DNA from: Amblyornis subalaris
Taxonomy: Eukaryota > Chordata > Aves > Passeriformes > Ptilonorhynchidae
Direction: 5' to 3'
DNA length: 64,000 nt
Assembly (NCBI GenBank): GCA_018881555.1
Contig: JACAXG010000008.1
Span: 12,801,316-12,865,315 of the forward strand
The position numbers and the translations under genes are program-made. Positions 19,346 through 32,050 of the stretch are shown in pieces. The notes beneath the pieces are model-generated. The model saw only the letters and a program-made list of their open reading frames with translations. It was not told the DNA's origin and made no database searches. Within the stretch, counting starts at the first letter, position 1. Every line of letters starts with the position of its first letter.

Positions 19346-22300
19346 GTGAGTTAGCATTTTCACTTTTCCTAGAGGAATCTGGGAGGAAAGAGAGGCTTTC
19401 TGGCCAGTGAGTGAAGGGAACATAATTTCTTCTTCCAAAGGATTAATGAGATAAGGGCAGTCTCTGAGATTTATGGCTGTTCAGCTCAGGTTGAAACTAC
19501 GTGTTCAAACTATGGAGAAACCCTGTGCTGTCCTTCAGGAGTGCACCCAGGGTGGGGTAAATCTTCCAGTTAAGAACTGAGAAATTTTATTTAGTGTTTA
19601 GGTGCCTTGTTATATTCATTATCCTCTCCTTTGTGGTTTGGCAGCACTTGGAGGAGACCCATCTTGTCACCTCTCTTGGTCTGTGGGTGGTTCTTCAACT
19701 CCTCTACCCTGTTTGTAGTCAGATTCTGGTGGATGGTGGTGTAAGATACAGCTGTCCATGCCAGTCCCCCTTGCTATTCCTTGCCTACTCTGAAGGCTGT
19801 AGAAAGGTTTGGGCCATATTCTTAGCAGCCAGATATCAAGGGAATACATTCAACCATCTTATAATGTCAAATATATGTGATATTTAGAGGATTATCTGTT
19901 GAGCATGTGTGTTTTTGTGTAAGCATGCTCAAGGTGATATTTTTTTTGCTTTAGAAAGATGATTCTTGCTGACCTTTGAAGGATGACTAAAAAAAAGAGT
20001 GGGTTTTTCACCCTTCGAAGAGGGTGAGGCAACCAGCCAGTGTATCACTTCCAAAGACAACATATGTTCTCCCACCTGTATATCTTGTGGTGTTTATTAT
20101 ATTTTTATCCACTATGATGCATTTGTTATCTTCTCTGTTTAATTTAGTTTGTAATGCCCGGGAGATACATATATGGAGATTCTTAGTCAGATCTATCTAG
20201 GAAATATTACTGTGATACTGACTTCTTTAGTATTTTTTTNGTCATGTGACATTAATTTTTGTAATGTGAGATTGTTTGTTCACTTTAGGATTGTGTTACT
20301 ATATTTTTGTAATTTAAGTCTGTTTTTGAATGATCTCATATGTACTTAGCAATGAGGAGCTTGCCTTGTCTTGTTTATATTCTGCAACACTAACACTAGC
20401 TTATATTTTCTATAAAGTCCTGGCAAAAGGGTAAGAGTTATTTGAAAACTACAAAATGACTTTGTAATTTCTTTTTGAGGGTCATAGTTGGTCAAGGGAA
20501 ATATCAGAAACTAAATTCTGTAAATGAACTGTACAGTGCTGCCTCCTGTGAGTGATACTTTTACGATAAGATAATACAAAGGCATATCAGCAGAAACATC
20601 AGTTAAATCTTTTTCTGGAGCATTTTGTTTTTAGTCACTTTAAGATGTAAAGCATTTTATAAAGAAACTATTTTTTACACACTTTTTGAAATCAAGCGAG
20701 ATGGATTTGTGTTGGTTTGTTAATGCTTGTATGCAAGATGTGAAAAAACCCCCAACCTATTTCCTTGGAAAATAGCTGTAGACTACTTATGGAGGTCCAA
20801 GAAAGTTTATAGGGATGGATATCCAATGGTTTTCTTGTATAAGAAAGTGTAAATGTCTGATGAATTAACATGCACATCTAACTACATCTAATGTAGTATT
20901 TGAATTGAGTTGTTTCTTTCCTGGCTTTGATCTTGGGAGGTTTTATGATTTATTTAGTGATAGCGGCTTTTGGATTNCCAGCTTTGGAATATCTTGAGTA
21001 GACACATTTTGTTTTGGAGTAATGGCAAAAATTAGGAACACAATCCTCATCTCCTTTCAGAGATGCTCTGTCAAAGGAGAGAAGAGGAGCAAAGATGTTT
21101 TAGCACTTCTCTGGGTAAGGCTCCATTACTGTTACACCGCTTTTGTTCCCAGAAACGTGGAGTTCCTTCAACATATTAGAAATGTAGACTTTGCAATGGA
21201 CAATTTACATGTTGGGAAAGCTGTATGTCACTACAGTCCCTTTACTTTGTAATGAGAATAAGGGGGAACTGTAGTGTCAGAATTTCTGTGCTTTTAGGAA
21301 AGCAGAGGGAATGTGTCTAAGAATTTGAGGTGTATGTCAGAATTTCAGTTTGTGATTGGACGTGTGGGAGTCTGACATTTTGGATGTTTAGCAGAGCTGG
21401 AACTTTTCTGTGAAGTTTTAAGATTAGATTTTTGAAAGGGGATACTTGATACTTTCTAGGCGGTCTCAGAAACTCTAAGACAATCCTGCAGACTGGCATT
21501 CACTGGAAATGCTTCAGACTGGTTAACATGTGGCTTCCTTAATGACCAATGTACTTTTTATTTAGTTAAAGTATCCCTCTCAGCAAATGCGGTTTGGTTT
21601 TTTTATGCTTCTCACTGCTTGTCTTGCTTATTATCTGATCCCTCTAACTGAAGTCACAGTGCAGATGTAGAATCTAGCAGCTAAATTCTACAAAAATTGA
21701 AAATTGAGAGGTATTTTCTGAGTGATTTAACTCTAAAATCTGTCTCATTGTGTGGGAAGTGTCATGGAACATTGAATGGAGTAAAAGGATTGATGAAAGT
21801 AGTGTATATATAAATATGTATTGTACAGGTATGTGTGCAAATGATGTGCTGTAGTTTCTGGGAGAACTGTGGAGTTGAGGTGAGAAGGCACTAAAGAAAG
21901 CACTGTCTATAATAGTTGCTTAGTTGGATATAATGTGCAATTTATTTTGAAGGAAGTGAAAGAAATGTAACAAAAGTCTCTGCCCTTTCTGAGTTTAGTC
22001 CAAAAGTCCATTTTTGCACAGAGCATTGATAATATGTGGGGGAGTTTCCCTCCAAGTGAATAGCTCACATCACTTAGAATGCTGACTAATTGGACATAAT
22101 CTTCTATGTACATTGAGAGGTTAACAGAACCAACTTCATTCCAGTTCTTAATGGGGCTTTACTGTGTCCATACTCGTGGTTACACTGTTTGGTATCTGTT
22201 TGGATTGCATCATTGTAAGACCCAGACACCACAGTACTTGAATTCTTGGGAACTGATTTTCCCTTTGTCAAATATGAGTTGAGTCCTGTTGGAAATTTTT

Positions 22301-23003
22301 CTGATGCTTCTTCAGTTTTCAGTGTCTGTTATCTAAGCTGACTTTTTATGGTCAGTAAAATTAATTTACTGTTAATCTGCTAAGGTATATATTTAGTTAT
22401 CTCTGTGGCACATGCAATGTCTGAATTATTTAATTACTTTATAAAACAACACAGGTCTGTGTTATTTCTGTGGCAGTGGGGACTTGAAGTTAAAGTTTTC
22501 TGTAATGTATTATTTTCCTCAAAATATATTGTNGAAATACGGTTCTTACCACTTATGTTCTTTGCACAATTCTGATTAGTGGACAAATGTGACATGGTAA
22601 ATAAAGCACAGGCCTTTTTGTTGACCAGTGTCCAATAATAGTGGAAGAAATGGGTACTCTCAGGGGCTTCTCTGGAAGACAGTTTGCTGTGCAAAGCATG
22701 TTTATTTTGGATGGCTAAGTATTGGCAGGCATGATGTACCTCGGTTTTCNTTTATAGACCTCATTTAAAATCTGCTCAAACGATTTGTTTTTCCTTAAGG
22801 AAACAGTTACAATAACATCTGTCATCAGCATCAAATGCTCATGTCAGATGCCTGTGAGGACTTCTAAATTGCACTTGTGAACTGGCGTGATCGTGGTTGG
22901 CTGAGATGGGCTCAGTGTCAGCCCAAAGGGGGCAGGTTGGGATGTGCTATGAAATTAAGAGCCACAAACCAAGTGCTTGGGGAACTCTTCAACTTTTTCT
23001 GTG

Positions 23004-23023
23004 AATAAATAAATAAATAAAAA
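23004..23023. repeat. (AAAT)n microsatellite
   Basis: Several AAAT units, beginning at gtgaataaat. Confidence 0.85.
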
Positions 23024-26000
23024 GGTAATTCCTGAAGTGCAATGCCTTCTAATGGTTCCAGGATGCTGATTCTATGATGAATGGAAAGCTAATCTTCTAA
23101 ATCACTTGCATTACTTACAGAGCCTGTAAGTTCCTTGGAGAACTTTGATCTGATGTGGCTGAAGCAGAGCCAATTTTTTTCTTTGGCATGATACTGAACC
23201 ATGTGCATGCTCTTATATCTGAGCAAAGAGAACAGAGAGGAGAGATGCTCTACAGGCTTTTGGATTCTGATGGCTTCACAGCATGCTGAATGCACAAATA
23301 TGCTTCTTGTTTTGCAATCTGAGTAGGCATATTACTATTATTGAATCAAATGTAAGATGCATAGTGCATATTTATGCTCGCTAAATATCCCAGTATTTAA
23401 GTATTTTAAGCAACTGCTGGAGGTCACACAGGTAGTTTTAANAGCTGATCCTATGACTATCTTGCTGCTTTTTAATGAGAATGGAAGCTTTGTAGCAAGA
23501 GAGGAGAATATAACTTTATCTGGCAAATGTATAAGCCTCTGTTCTAATAACATTCATGTGAGTAGCCTTAGTGAATTCAATTGAAAATACTCCATTATGT
23601 AGGAGTATCTCTTTTCTTTCCTAGGATAGGCTTAAGAGTTTTGTAAATGCATCCTGAAATGAAAAGTATGACATTAATGTAGATGACAGAACATTCTTAA
23701 ACATACTTAATGTGAAAATAGACAAATTTACAGGTTTAATTACAAACTCAGTCCATTTCCTTTTACATTATTTTCAGTTCTTAGATTTTTTTTTTTTGGT
23801 AAAACAAATGTAGTCTCTAATGTACATTTAATATGTATGTGTGTGTTNTCAGCTGAACAGCCTTAGGTTTCGAAGACTGTTGGTATAAATGCTGACAATG
23901 TAGATGAATGATAGAACAAGTCTGGTCTTTGTTTTTCCTAGCTNATGCTTATTTTTAAGCTCTAACTTCTCAAAGATAATTCAATTTATAACAAAGACAG
24001 TGTTGCTGTAAACTGTTTAGTCATTCAAGTTAGGTAAATGTTGACAAATGCAAAGCATAATTGTGCTACTAATTAGGCATAACTTTCAAGTAATCCTGGA
24101 GAATGTTGTATACTTTTACATTTTATACTTTTTCCCCAAAGGNGACTCTTTTAGTAAAAATTCAAGACACATGATTTTTTTTCCTCTGGTAGTCATTAAA
24201 TGAAAAATACCGTTTGTCTGGCTTACCCTGTGCCTTAGAATAATCCTCCCCAAAATACTATGGGTTGTAAATGCAGGCTTGCATTGGTAAATGAGATTTC
24301 TTATTGGGAAAGAAATAAAAGGCAAGTGNTTAACGATTGCAGGATAGAAGGCATAATGAATACAGACTAGGATACAGAATTTAGCACACAAAAGATACCT
24401 GCAAGGACTGAAACAGTAGGAAATTTTTCTCTGGAAANCCAAAAGCTTGCCAGGCCTTTAGAAATGTCTCAGTATCCTGAGAAGGTCATTATGGTGNAGG
24501 GAAGCTGAGAACTAAAAAACTGAAGAGGTACAAGCAGTGTTTGGGAGTGTACGTGTTTCTATCCCCTATTACTTGTGATTCACACATCCACCCTCCCACC
24601 CACCAATAAAAAATAGGATCCCAATGTTAAAAGTTGCAGAGAGCAGATGGCCAGGAAAACAATGACACAGGGAGCGTGGGACTGGGAACTTCAGTCAGCT
24701 AAANCTGAGGTGTTTTACCCTGCACCTCTGACACCCTGAACACCACTGTTAATGCTTGTGCTTAATGCTTTAAACAAAGGATAGTGCTGAGCATCCCTGC
24801 TACTGTTGAGTGGCTCTTCCACTCAACTCTGGCTCTACCAGAATGGACTGGGTGGTGGGAAATGTTCAGCTGGAAGGTAACGTGTACAGACTGTACGTGG
24901 TTGTGTTTGCCCACATTTGNCAGAGAGGCTGCCCTATAGCTTTTTATAAAGATACAGTGTGTTCTCTGGCATAACAATTAAAATTAGATGTGATGATCCT
25001 GTCATTGCTTGCCTTTTTTTTTTTTTTTAGTGTTCCATTTTCAGGTCTTTAATATTTTACACAACATCAGAAAAACAAAATGAAACAAATTTGAAATTTC
25101 TCACCTCCCTCAAGCATCTTGGAAGCCCCAGGAAGACTTTCTTGTCACATGCAGGAGTGCAGGAAAGAATTCTTTTAATGGAGGTGTTAGAGAAAAAATG
25201 TTAAGAATTGGAGTTTGAACAACAAAGAGATCTAACTTAAAAGTTAGAAAATAACGGAGGTGTCAGTTGGTGGAGTTTAAATTTTACTTATATTATTTAA
25301 AGTCTATTTCTAACTATTATGATGTTTTAAAACAATTACAATGTCTCTAACATTGTAATAAAGACTAAAATGCATTGAAAGAAATGCACCCCTCTTGAAC
25401 ATTAGCCTTGTTTTAAACCCATGGAACTTTTTATTAAAAAGAGTTAAGAAGNTATTGTTGACTCTTCACTTAAATACATTTGAGAGTAATATAAGTGACA
25501 ATCCTGATAATGGTGTCAGAACTGCTTGCTTTTCAAGGTTTTTAATACTGCATTTTGAGCTAATATTTCAGTTGGTGGAGTTTTCTGATTGCGTGACAAG
25601 TATTAATTGCTGTCACTGCACCTGACAGCATTAGAACGCCTGACAACTTTATTTTCCGTATATGTCATTAGATGCACATTGAGCAGCCACTCCTGCTTTT
25701 GCCTTCATATACTATTTCTTCTGTGTGAAAGAGAAATGAGAGGCAAGCAGGTCTGGTGAATTATTCCTATGAGGTGATAAATGCTCATTCTTTCGTTTAG
25801 CACTGATAGGAGTTTGGGGACATGACCAGCTTGCAAGATTAAAGCAGATTTTCAAACTACCTGTATTTACAACTACATATGTACTATTTTTTTATAACAA
25901 GCGACAAGAGAAAGGGGATAAATTCATGTCTTTTAACTCATAAAAAGAAATTTATTGTGCAGACTTAAGAAAAACTTAAATTTATGTAAGAAATGCAGAT

Positions 26001-29000
26001 TCAGGACGCTGTAAGGAACCTAAATGAAAATGTTGCTTTTAAAGTTGTCACGTATAGTTTGTTTTTCAAACTTGTAAGGAACAATACAATAGCAGGGAGA
26101 AATGGATTATTTTCTTTTTAGGATTAAAAAAAAGTGGGGGGAATAAGTAATTTGGTCAGTCTGGTAAGTAGGAAAAACACCTTTTAATAAAAACAATGTT
26201 GGTCTTGTACAAGCCCCCTGTGAAGAGCATTTTGGTTGTTATTATTAAAAGAAGAAATGCCAGGCTACTCAGATTAATAAAGAAAGGAAGGGTACTGTAC
26301 CACAGATTTGGGTTCTCTGTATCTAGTTTGTATCATCTTGCTGCTTTTACATTGGCACAGATAATAAAAAGAAAATACTCTCTGCTATGAGGATGTATTG
26401 AACCGCTATTAAATTAGTAAATTAGTAGAAAACCTAGGTAAACCAAAAGAAAGTGCTAGAAATATCTCTGGCTCTTTGTCACTACTTTTAATACACACAT
26501 GCTCCTCATCTTCTGTGTACAGAGTTGTTTTTGCTGTGATGAGAGTATTTAAAAGATGTTACTCAAATAAAGAAATCATTATTGTTTGCTAGGACGTGTG
26601 TTCATGAAACAGATCTTGTTCTGTGAATCTCTTTCCTTTTGTGGTGTCTCAAGATACAGTCCTGGTGGAGAAAATAGGAGCATGATGTTCTAAATCACCT
26701 CTTTTCTTCTATTTTGTTTCTTTTGGTTTATATGTGGGGAACTGTATAGTACTAAACAATTTCAGACAGTTTGGAATCAGATTAATAATTTCTGCACTCA
26801 ATTGCCATTATATATTATTGGGGAGGTTAAGCCTGGGGAAGGGGTTCCCTTAGAGCTTTTGGTACTATTACAAGTGTTTGAGCTCTTGGCTGAATGTTAA
26901 TATTGGCAAGAAGTTGTGCAAAGCTATTAAGGAATTGGCTAATATCCAAACTTCCTGCTGACTAAGTGATTCAGGCCAGAGGAGGACACATTAAAAGTTT
27001 AAATCATCCCTGAGCGTGTAAGAGTGTGTAACCAGCAAAACCAGAACTTCTGGGNTTGTGTACAGAGTACTGCAAGGAAACTGTGTGACTATGGAAAATG
27101 TAGAAGTAATGGTTTGGAAGCTAAATTGAGTGAGATCTTCTATTAGCATNGTATTAGAATCTTGTGTTTGAAGTCTCTATAAAAACAGCTGAAAGACAAA
27201 ATGCGTTGTCAGACACAAGCGATGTGGGTAGTGTGAACCCNTGATGTTACTGTCTAGAGAGTGTGGGTGATGAGATGGAGCAGAAATGTGGAAAATAAGG
27301 TAAGCTGAAGTTGGAACAGGTATCAGGAGGGACTTTGGCACGAAATGAACTGTATTGTGTTTGCTGGGGTTTTCAAGGCCCAGGAGAGCATGGGGAGAAG
27401 TGTACAGTGCCTGCCTTGCTGCCCCCAGCTGGGAGTGCATGCTTAATTTTCTGAATCCTAAAAAGATCCCTATGAAATATAGTTTTGTTTGCAATGCAGA
27501 ATATTAAGCTCATGATTATAATGGTTAGTTTTGAAGTCATAATTATGTACATTAAAAGGTATTTCTTTTAAAATAGGAAAATATTGAGCCAAACAGGTGA
27601 GCATCTGGTTTTTTTTCTAGTATTAAGCTGATTAGGATTTTAAAACTCAACTGTTACAGGAAAATGCATGTAGTGGGTCTGTGATCTGTCCCTACCAGAC
27701 TGAGAAAATCTGTGTGACTTTTTTTCTCAGGTTTGAAGGGGGATATGACCTTTGTGAGTTCCTTGGTGCTGGCTACTGCNACACCTACAGGTTGGGTGAA
27801 AAATTACTTGAGAGTATTAATATTCNTTCTCCCCTATTAAAATAGCAGTATAAAACAACTTTATCTTTCAAGAGAGAATCACCTATATCTCACCTGTCCA
27901 CTCTAAGTTCAACTAGAATGGCTCTGTCAGCTGGTTCTGTGGGAAGATGGGATCTCTCCTCTCTCATTTTCTCCTGGCAGTATATGATGTGCTGTGTGGC
28001 AATTGTTGAGGCCCTGAGGATGATATTGCTGCTTCAAGTCTCCAATTCCTGATGTGTTGAGACACACAGTAAAGCTTCCTGCAGCTAGGAAGGCTCCATG
28101 TGTAAGCAGTAAAGAGCAGAAAATGATGTAGGTGCCTTCCTTGCCTCTTTCATAAAGCAGTGTTGTATGGCTTCTGCTGTGTCTGAGCCTTTTCATGGCC
28201 ATAAAGGAAGGCTCCAGTTTTATCTTTAAGAAGTACACACTTGGAAAAAGCATATTTCATGTGCTTGCCTTTTTCCCAAGGTGTTTGCAAGAGAGCTAGT
28301 CTGTATAATTCAGGTTGTAGGAGGTAACAAATTACAAATGAAAGTAGAAAAACTCTAATTTCTTTAAATCAGTTTTCAACTTTTGGTCTGTGAGCTGTCC
28401 GTAGTAGTCCATTAAAGCAGGAAAACCAAGTGTATTTGCACATTCTACACAGAGGTCTCTGTTTTGATTAGAGTATTTCTAGGGGGGGGAAATAAAAAAA
28501 ATAATTGAAAATGCTGTGGCGGTAGTAACACTTCTTTGGTTGGGGGTGTTTTGCTTGTCTTTTCCTGTTGCTTTCAGAATTTTCACAAGCATATGAAAGT
28601 TACANTGTTCAATCAGCATTTGAACATTATTAAAGAAGTTTAGTGAGAAGTTAGCCTCTCTTTGGAGAAAGAGTGAGGATCCTCTTTCAGTAGAGCTCAA
28701 CAGTAAGCAGTGGGATGCTCAGCAAGATAAAAGTGCTCCCTGATTTGAGATGAGAACTTCCGAAACTTCGCACAAGTAGAGAAACTTCACATGACTAAGA
28801 AGCTCTAAAAAGCAAAACAAGTACCTAAAAATACATATCAGAGACACAAACAGAAGGCTAAGTAGGTTATTAAGTAACTCTAAGCAAGAAGCATAAATTA
28901 CTTATCAGACTGTGGCAATGAAAAGGAAAAATGGTATGGGTGTGATATACAATATAAGGTTATTCTNTACCTCTAGTTTTGAGGATCAATGATTCTATAC

Positions 29001-29133
29001 CAAACCCCCCTACCTGGCTGTGCATCATGTCTGCTGTGTCTAAAAATACTTTATTGTATCCAGTTTAAATTGACACTGGAAGTTTCTGCTAGTGGTATTA
29101 GTTTTTCACTAGGCCAGAGAGTTGTGATTTCTT

Positions 29134-29193
29134 GGTTTTTTTTTTTGTCTGTAGTGTTGGTTTTTTTTGTGTTTTTTTTTGTTTTTTTTTTTG
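29134..29193. repeat. T-rich low-complexity tract with G interruptions
   Basis: Runs of 8-11 T separated by short G-containing spacers over about 60 bp. This is low-complexity sequence with no poly-A-tailed element recognised beside it. Confidence 0.8.
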
Positions 29194-31229
29194 AGTGAGC
29201 AGTAGGGTGGGGGGAATTGGATCAATTTAGAAGGCAGTTGTTTAGTTGCTTTTGCTCAGGATATGCCGGGAGCCAGTGGAAGGTAAATGATCTTCAGCTC
29301 TGGTCTCGTGGGAAATTTATCTTTGCAGGAGCTACGGAACTTTTCCAGGAAATTAGAAACATACNAGGATGGATTTCTCAGGGGGCATGATGAGTTATTT
29401 GGCTGGAGGATGGCTGGCACTTGAGAATTAGGATAAGCAGTTGCATTGCCCCAGTCANCATGATGAGATAAATTATTTTTTGATTGGTTAATGTGATGTT
29501 GAGATGGCAGAAAAGCTGCCCAAGTTCTTTTGGTGGAACAAGCTGTGAGTTGGCCCTTGAATGCTGGATGACAGCTGAACAAGGGGGGCAGATTTGGATA
29601 GTGATGTTAAAATGTCAAAATTTGAAAGTGTAAATCAACAAGTTACATCTGGTTCCTTTATATCTGTGTGCCTTGGGGTGAATTTTGGAAACCTTTAATA
29701 GGTTTTAATGGCTCAAGAGGCTGGATGAGGCTTTGTGAGGAAAGCTGACAGTAAGAATGGTCACTGTTCTATAATAGTTGAAAGAAACTGAAACACCTCA
29801 GCTAATTCAGACGTGTACTGGTAATTCAAATGAAACAAAAATGCTGTAGACTCTGCTGGCTCTTAAACTTGATGAAAACATGGCATACACCAAGCAATTC
29901 TTAGAACTCAGGTAAGCCATGTGGAAAATGATTGTGTGGAATTCTGAGAGGTCAGTGGAGAGCCTAAATGTGGTTCTTGTCTGCTGACTTCATTAGTGTC
30001 CGTAATGTTTTATGCTGATATTGTTGGTGAGAGCTTATTAATAAATATGACATTAAATTATCTTTCTGCCTTCCCCTGCATCAACACTCTTCACAGCAGA
30101 TATAGAACAGATGCTTTAAAACACTGGTAATAACATATCTGTACATAATGAGGAGGCCTTCAGGGAATGGCTAAAAGTTGTTGGATTTGATTGAATCCAA
30201 GTTTTGTTCTTTCTATAGGTAACTTTGAAATAAAAGNTACTAGATCTGGTTAATGGCCACAAATTTATTGAAATGGGTGTATTTGTTTAAAAATAATCTG
30301 TAGANCTGTCTAATCCTAAACCCCTATTGTATGCTTATTTTTATCTTATGTAAAGTTAATAAACTTAGTCAAAACTTGCTAAATGTATAATGATAGTATT
30401 GAAGAATTTGAAAATGGAGCATTGGTCCACATCTGTTTGTTGTTTGGTTAAATAACTTACAAGACTTGTTCTATCAAAAGAATAAAAAAGGAAAAATTGT
30501 ATTTCACAAGCACTCCTTTTCTAAATGAAAACCTTGATTGTCATGGAACTTCTCCTGAAAAGGTTATTAACAACAAATATTAGCATGCTAGTGCTTCATT
30601 AAACAAACCATACTGTTATAATATGTTATTGTTTATAAGGAAATATTTACTCAAATTAGCTTAGTTTCCTTGTTAATTTTTCTTCCTAAAATATATTTTT
30701 ACTGGTTGCAGCTGAACTATTAGAAACAGTGTTTTCTTCATCTTTTTTTCCTATCTCAAAGCCTCTTTGTTAATCCAAACAAAAATTAAACCCCTGCTTA
30801 TTTTCTTATTCTGTCTTAATTAATATTATTAGAGAATGCACAGAGTTGCTGAATTGCTGCTTTTATAGTCTTTTGAAATGTAATGTCTTAGGGCAGTTCT
30901 TAATGNCAACAAGAAATACTTTTCTTTATATAAATTTCACATCTTCAGTCATTTAAGTCTGTTAGCATACCTGCTAAGGTATGGTTTTGGTCCCACATTG
31001 TTCATTGCAACATAGCTTAACAAGCTTTAGTTTAAACTTTTCTAGCAAGAAGGAAATCAAGAGTTTTATTTTGATTGAAATTAGTTCGAAAATGCATTTT
31101 TAACTAATCATCCTAAATACAAAATATATAGTAGATTTTATTTTTGAAATTATTACTCTAGGAAGAGAGTTACTTTGACTGATATATGGTGATTACTTGT
31201 AAACTTATTTTCCAAGAAGAAAACTTAAT

Positions 31230-31249
31230 TGTACAATTTTTTTTTTCAG
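31230..31249 (+). other. ERC2: 3' splice acceptor of ERC2 exon 2
   Basis: An almost pure T tract ends in CAG with AG at 31248-31249, immediately before the exon carrying the ERC2 start codon. No competing AG lies in the tract. Confidence 0.88.
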
Positions 31250-31393
31250 GTCTGTCTTTGAATGAAAAATAGATTTTTGCCTACTGGAAGAATGCAGTGA
31301 AACTGCCAATATTTCTAGCTGGAATTATAAATTTATTATTCAACTTTAGCGTTACTAATTTCTTACTAAATAGTACCTCAAAGTAGAAGAAAA
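31250..31393 (+). other. ERC2: ERC2 5' UTR portion of exon 2
   Basis: 144 nt lie between the acceptor and the ERC2 ATG. The segment is AT-rich and contains a short upstream ORF at 31262-31300, described separately. There are stops in all frames ahead of the start codon, which supports the ATG at 31394 as the true start. Confidence 0.82.
31262..31300 (+). other. 12-codon upstream ORF in the ERC2 leader
   Basis: An ATG at 31262-31264 opens a 12-codon frame with a second in-frame ATG, ending at TGA 31298-31300, 93 nt before the ERC2 start. Such uORFs usually dampen translation of the main frame and require reinitiation or leaky scanning. Whether it is translated or conserved cannot be told from this sequence. 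Confidence 0.5.
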
Positions 31394-32044
31394 ATGTATG
31401 GAAGTGCAAGAACAATCAGCAACTTGGAAGGAAGTCCCTCCAGGTCTCCTCGCTTGCCCAGGTCCCCCCGCCTGGGCCACAGGCGAACCAGCAGCGGAGG
31501 AGGAACAGGGAAGACGTTATCCATGGAGAACATCCAGTCCCTTAACGCAGCCTATGCAACATCCGGACCAATGTACCTGAGCGACCANGAGGGCGTAGCT
31601 TCTACTACTTTCCCAAAGGGCACAATGACTCTCGGAAGGGCTACAAATCGAGCTGTGTACGGNGGCCGAGTCACAGCTATGGGCAGCAGCCCCAATATTG
31701 CTTCTGCTGGACTGTCACACACCGATGTCCTTTCTTACACCGACCAGCACGGGGGGCTGACCACATCCTCGCACCACCACCACCACCAGGTTCCTTCCAT
31801 GCTCAGACAGGTTAGGGACAGCACCATGTTAGACCTGCAGGCTCAGCTTAAGGACCTACAGAGGGAGAANGACCTTCTCAGAAAAGAGCTAGACATTAAG
31901 GACAGCAAGCTGGGATCCTCGATGAACAGCATCAAAACTTTCTGGAGTCCTGAGCTAAAGAAAGAGAGAGTATTGAGGAAAGAAGAAGCAGCCAGAATGT
32001 CAGTTCTTAAAGAACAAATGAGAGTTTCCCATGAAGAAAATCAG
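31394..32044 (+). CDS. ERC2: ERC2 (ELKS2/CAST) first coding exon, residues 1-217, partial
   Basis: ERC2 is a coiled-coil scaffold of the presynaptic active zone that organises RIM, liprin-alpha, Bassoon/Piccolo and calcium-channel machinery. The exon encodes the conserved N-terminus: MYGSARTISNLEG, an SP/RSPR-rich basic stretch (14-31), the KTLSMENIQSLNAAYATSGP block (40-59), MGSSPNIAS (96-104), five histidines (127-131), and the start of the first coiled coil from about residue 142, including NSIKTFWSPELKKER (178-192). S43 corresponds to the SAD-kinase site described at Ser45 of mammalian CAST. The variant is ERC2, not ERC1, by TISNLEGSPSRSP and GLTTSSHHHHH. The start has A at -3. The exon ends exactly at a codon boundary at CAG|GTAAGT. 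Codons 65, 90 and 159 contain n. The full protein is about 950-970 residues; later exons lie beyond the window. Confidence 0.97.
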
Positions 32045-32050
32045 GTAAGT
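32042..32050 (+). other. ERC2: 5' splice donor of ERC2 exon 2
   Basis: CAG|GTAAGT is a full consensus donor, with the cut after 32044. Reading through would add only 13 residues before a stop at 32084-32086, so intron retention would give a truncated protein. Confidence 0.93.

Larger units (their letters stand above)
19346..31249 (+). other. ERC2: putative ERC2 intron 1
   Basis: About 11.9 kb of AT-rich, apparently unique sequence between the candidate donor and the exon 2 acceptor. The plus strand looks richer in G and T than in C and A. It contains an (AAAT)n run (23004-23023), a T15 tract (25014-25028) and a T/G-rich low-complexity stretch (29134-29193). I see no coding exon, RNA gene or recognisable transposon. 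Confidence 0.5.
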
